A stretch of DNA of 45,708 bases from Pseudomonas folii (GTDB lineage: Bacteria > Pseudomonadota > Gammaproteobacteria > Pseudomonadales > Pseudomonadaceae): positions 1 to 45,708 of the forward strand of contig NZ_JACONW010000031.1 of NCBI RefSeq assembly GCF_014357575.1, given 5' to 3'. Under the pieces are notes generated by a model, which did not search any database, had not been told where the DNA came from, and saw only the letters and a program-made list of their open reading frames with translations. Of this stretch, positions 45,043 to 45,708 are shown in pieces; position 1 is the first letter of the stretch; each line of letters opens with the position of its first letter. The translations under genes and the position numbers were made by a program.

Positions 45043-45375
45043 TTGATCAACGAAGCGTTGAAGGCCTTTGTTGAAAAAGCAGATGGCGATGTCGTTCGTG
45101 TGAAGGTCAACGACCGCAATCTCTCTACCGAGCTAGATGCCATAGGGTTCGTTGGGGCGCTTGAGGATGGGCTCTTTGAGCGGTACGTCGCTGATGATGT
45201 AGAAAAAGCCAAGGTATTCGATTCACTTCGTTTGCTCCACATCGCCTTCTCCAACGGCAAGGAATGGTGCCCCGCGGAGGTGTTTGAATATCTGCGTGAT
45301 AAGGCATTGCTCAGTGGAGAATTTGTCAGGGTTTCGTGGACGCAACCGGGGCAGTATCGGCTTGAGCTTGTTTGA
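45043..45375 (+). CDS. small hypothetical soluble protein
   Basis: The 110-residue protein starts at TTG at 45043, six bases after a good GGAGG. It is soluble and acidic, with a predicted beta start (DVVRVKVNDRNL) and a C-terminal strand (VRVSWTQPGQYRLELV). No signal peptide, membrane helix or known motif. It lies 130 bases after the preceding small gene and may be in the same transcript. Function unknown. Confidence 0.55.
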   Translation: MINEALKAFVEKADGDVVRVKVNDRNLSTELDAIGFVGALEDGLFERYVADDVEKAKVFDSLRLLHIAFSNGKEWCPAEVFEYLRDKALLSGEFVRVSWTQPGQYRLELV

Positions 45376-45449
45376 TCCACGTCCTGTGAGGCGGCTTGGC
45401 AAACCGACAAAGCGATCGTCAAATGTCCTTTGAGGGATGAAGACAAGGA

Positions 45450-45653
45450 GTGTCAAAACCAGTGATCAAATACTTTCTGATAATGACCGCAGTAGCCATT
45501 CCCGTTGCCTACTTTTATAACCTTCTGGAAAAGTATTTCGGCGACACGTGGATGACGGTTGGGGTGTTTGCTGTGGTGCTGATTTTTTTACGGGTCGGCC
45601 TCTACCTGTACCGTAGATCCAAAGGTATCAAAGATAATTACCTGGACGAGTGA
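45450..45653 (+). CDS. small two-helix membrane protein
   Basis: The protein is at most 67 residues long with two membrane segments (about residues 8-24 and 35-53) and a charged tail ending KGIKDNYLDE. The start may be GTG at 45450 or GTG at 45462. AAGGAG at 45445-45450 overlaps the first and lies 11 bases before the second, so the second seems slightly better. Not recognised; it may be the last of the small genes at this edge. Confidence 0.5.
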   Translation: MSKPVIKYFLIMTAVAIPVAYFYNLLEKYFGDTWMTVGVFAVVLIFLRVGLYLYRRSKGIKDNYLDE

Positions 45654-45708
45654 CCTTGCTCGGGCCTGTGCGCGATCAGGATGCTAAACCCGTACTTGTA
45701 GGAGCGCA

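Noticed and set aside
1..45708. CRISPR array, tRNA or rRNA genes, insertion sequences, phage attachment sites
   Set aside because: No regular direct-repeat array, no cloverleaf-like sequence, and no transposase or integrase coding region was seen on either strand.

Overview
The window is a Pseudomonas chromosome segment, probably from the fluorescens or a related lineage. This rests on high-GC coding, typical Pseudomonas intergenic inverted repeats (REP-type), and gene order matching the H1/HSI-I type VI secretion system (T6SS) of P. aeruginosa. The species cannot be fixed from the sequence alone.

Layout. (1) Bases 1-9860 are flanking chromosome: a DUF5924-type membrane protein, a fused SpmA/SpmB-type membrane protein, a four-gene envelope lipoprotein cluster (COG3014 family, YcfL, LpoB and a second LpoB/CsgG-like protein), a GNAT acetyltransferase, an RbtT/DalT/CsbX-type MFS transporter and a single-pass membrane protein of unknown function. 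REP-type hairpins separate several of these. (2) Bases 9861-28987, minus strand, form one long left-going T6SS operon: tagH/fha, tssJ, tssK, tssL, tssM, tagF, pppA, ppkA, tagT, tagS, tagR, tagQ. It ends in an unrecognised membrane-inserting protein and two tandem four-helix membrane proteins, read here as a candidate effector with duplicated immunity genes. (3) Bases 29386-42161, plus strand, form the right-going operon: tssA, tssB, tssC, hcp, a Tae4-type amidase, a lipoprotein (probable immunity), tssE, tssF, tssG, clpV, vgrG. (4) Bases 42176-44441, minus strand, hold a Tse6-like module: immunity candidate, PAAR effector with a C-terminal toxin domain, and a DcrB/Eag chaperone. (5) The right edge has three small plus-strand genes of unknown function.

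How the parts fit. TssJLM is the envelope-spanning complex. TssK, TssE, TssF, TssG, VgrG and the PAAR protein form the baseplate and spike. TssA primes the TssBC sheath and Hcp tube, and ClpV recycles the sheath. TagQRST senses envelope events and feeds PpkA, which phosphorylates Fha; PppA and TagF oppose this. Three effector-immunity modules are carried inside or at the ends of the cluster: the amidase (peptidoglycan), the PAAR toxin (cytosolic target likely) and the new membrane protein (inner membrane likely).

Points most worth a second look: the 301-aa protein with two recently duplicated membrane partners at the end of the tagQ operon; the amidase/lipoprotein cassette sitting where P. 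aeruginosa has tagJ; and a perfect five-pair hairpin presenting the tssA Shine-Dalgarno in a GGA-containing hexaloop, which looks like an RsmA/RsmE target.
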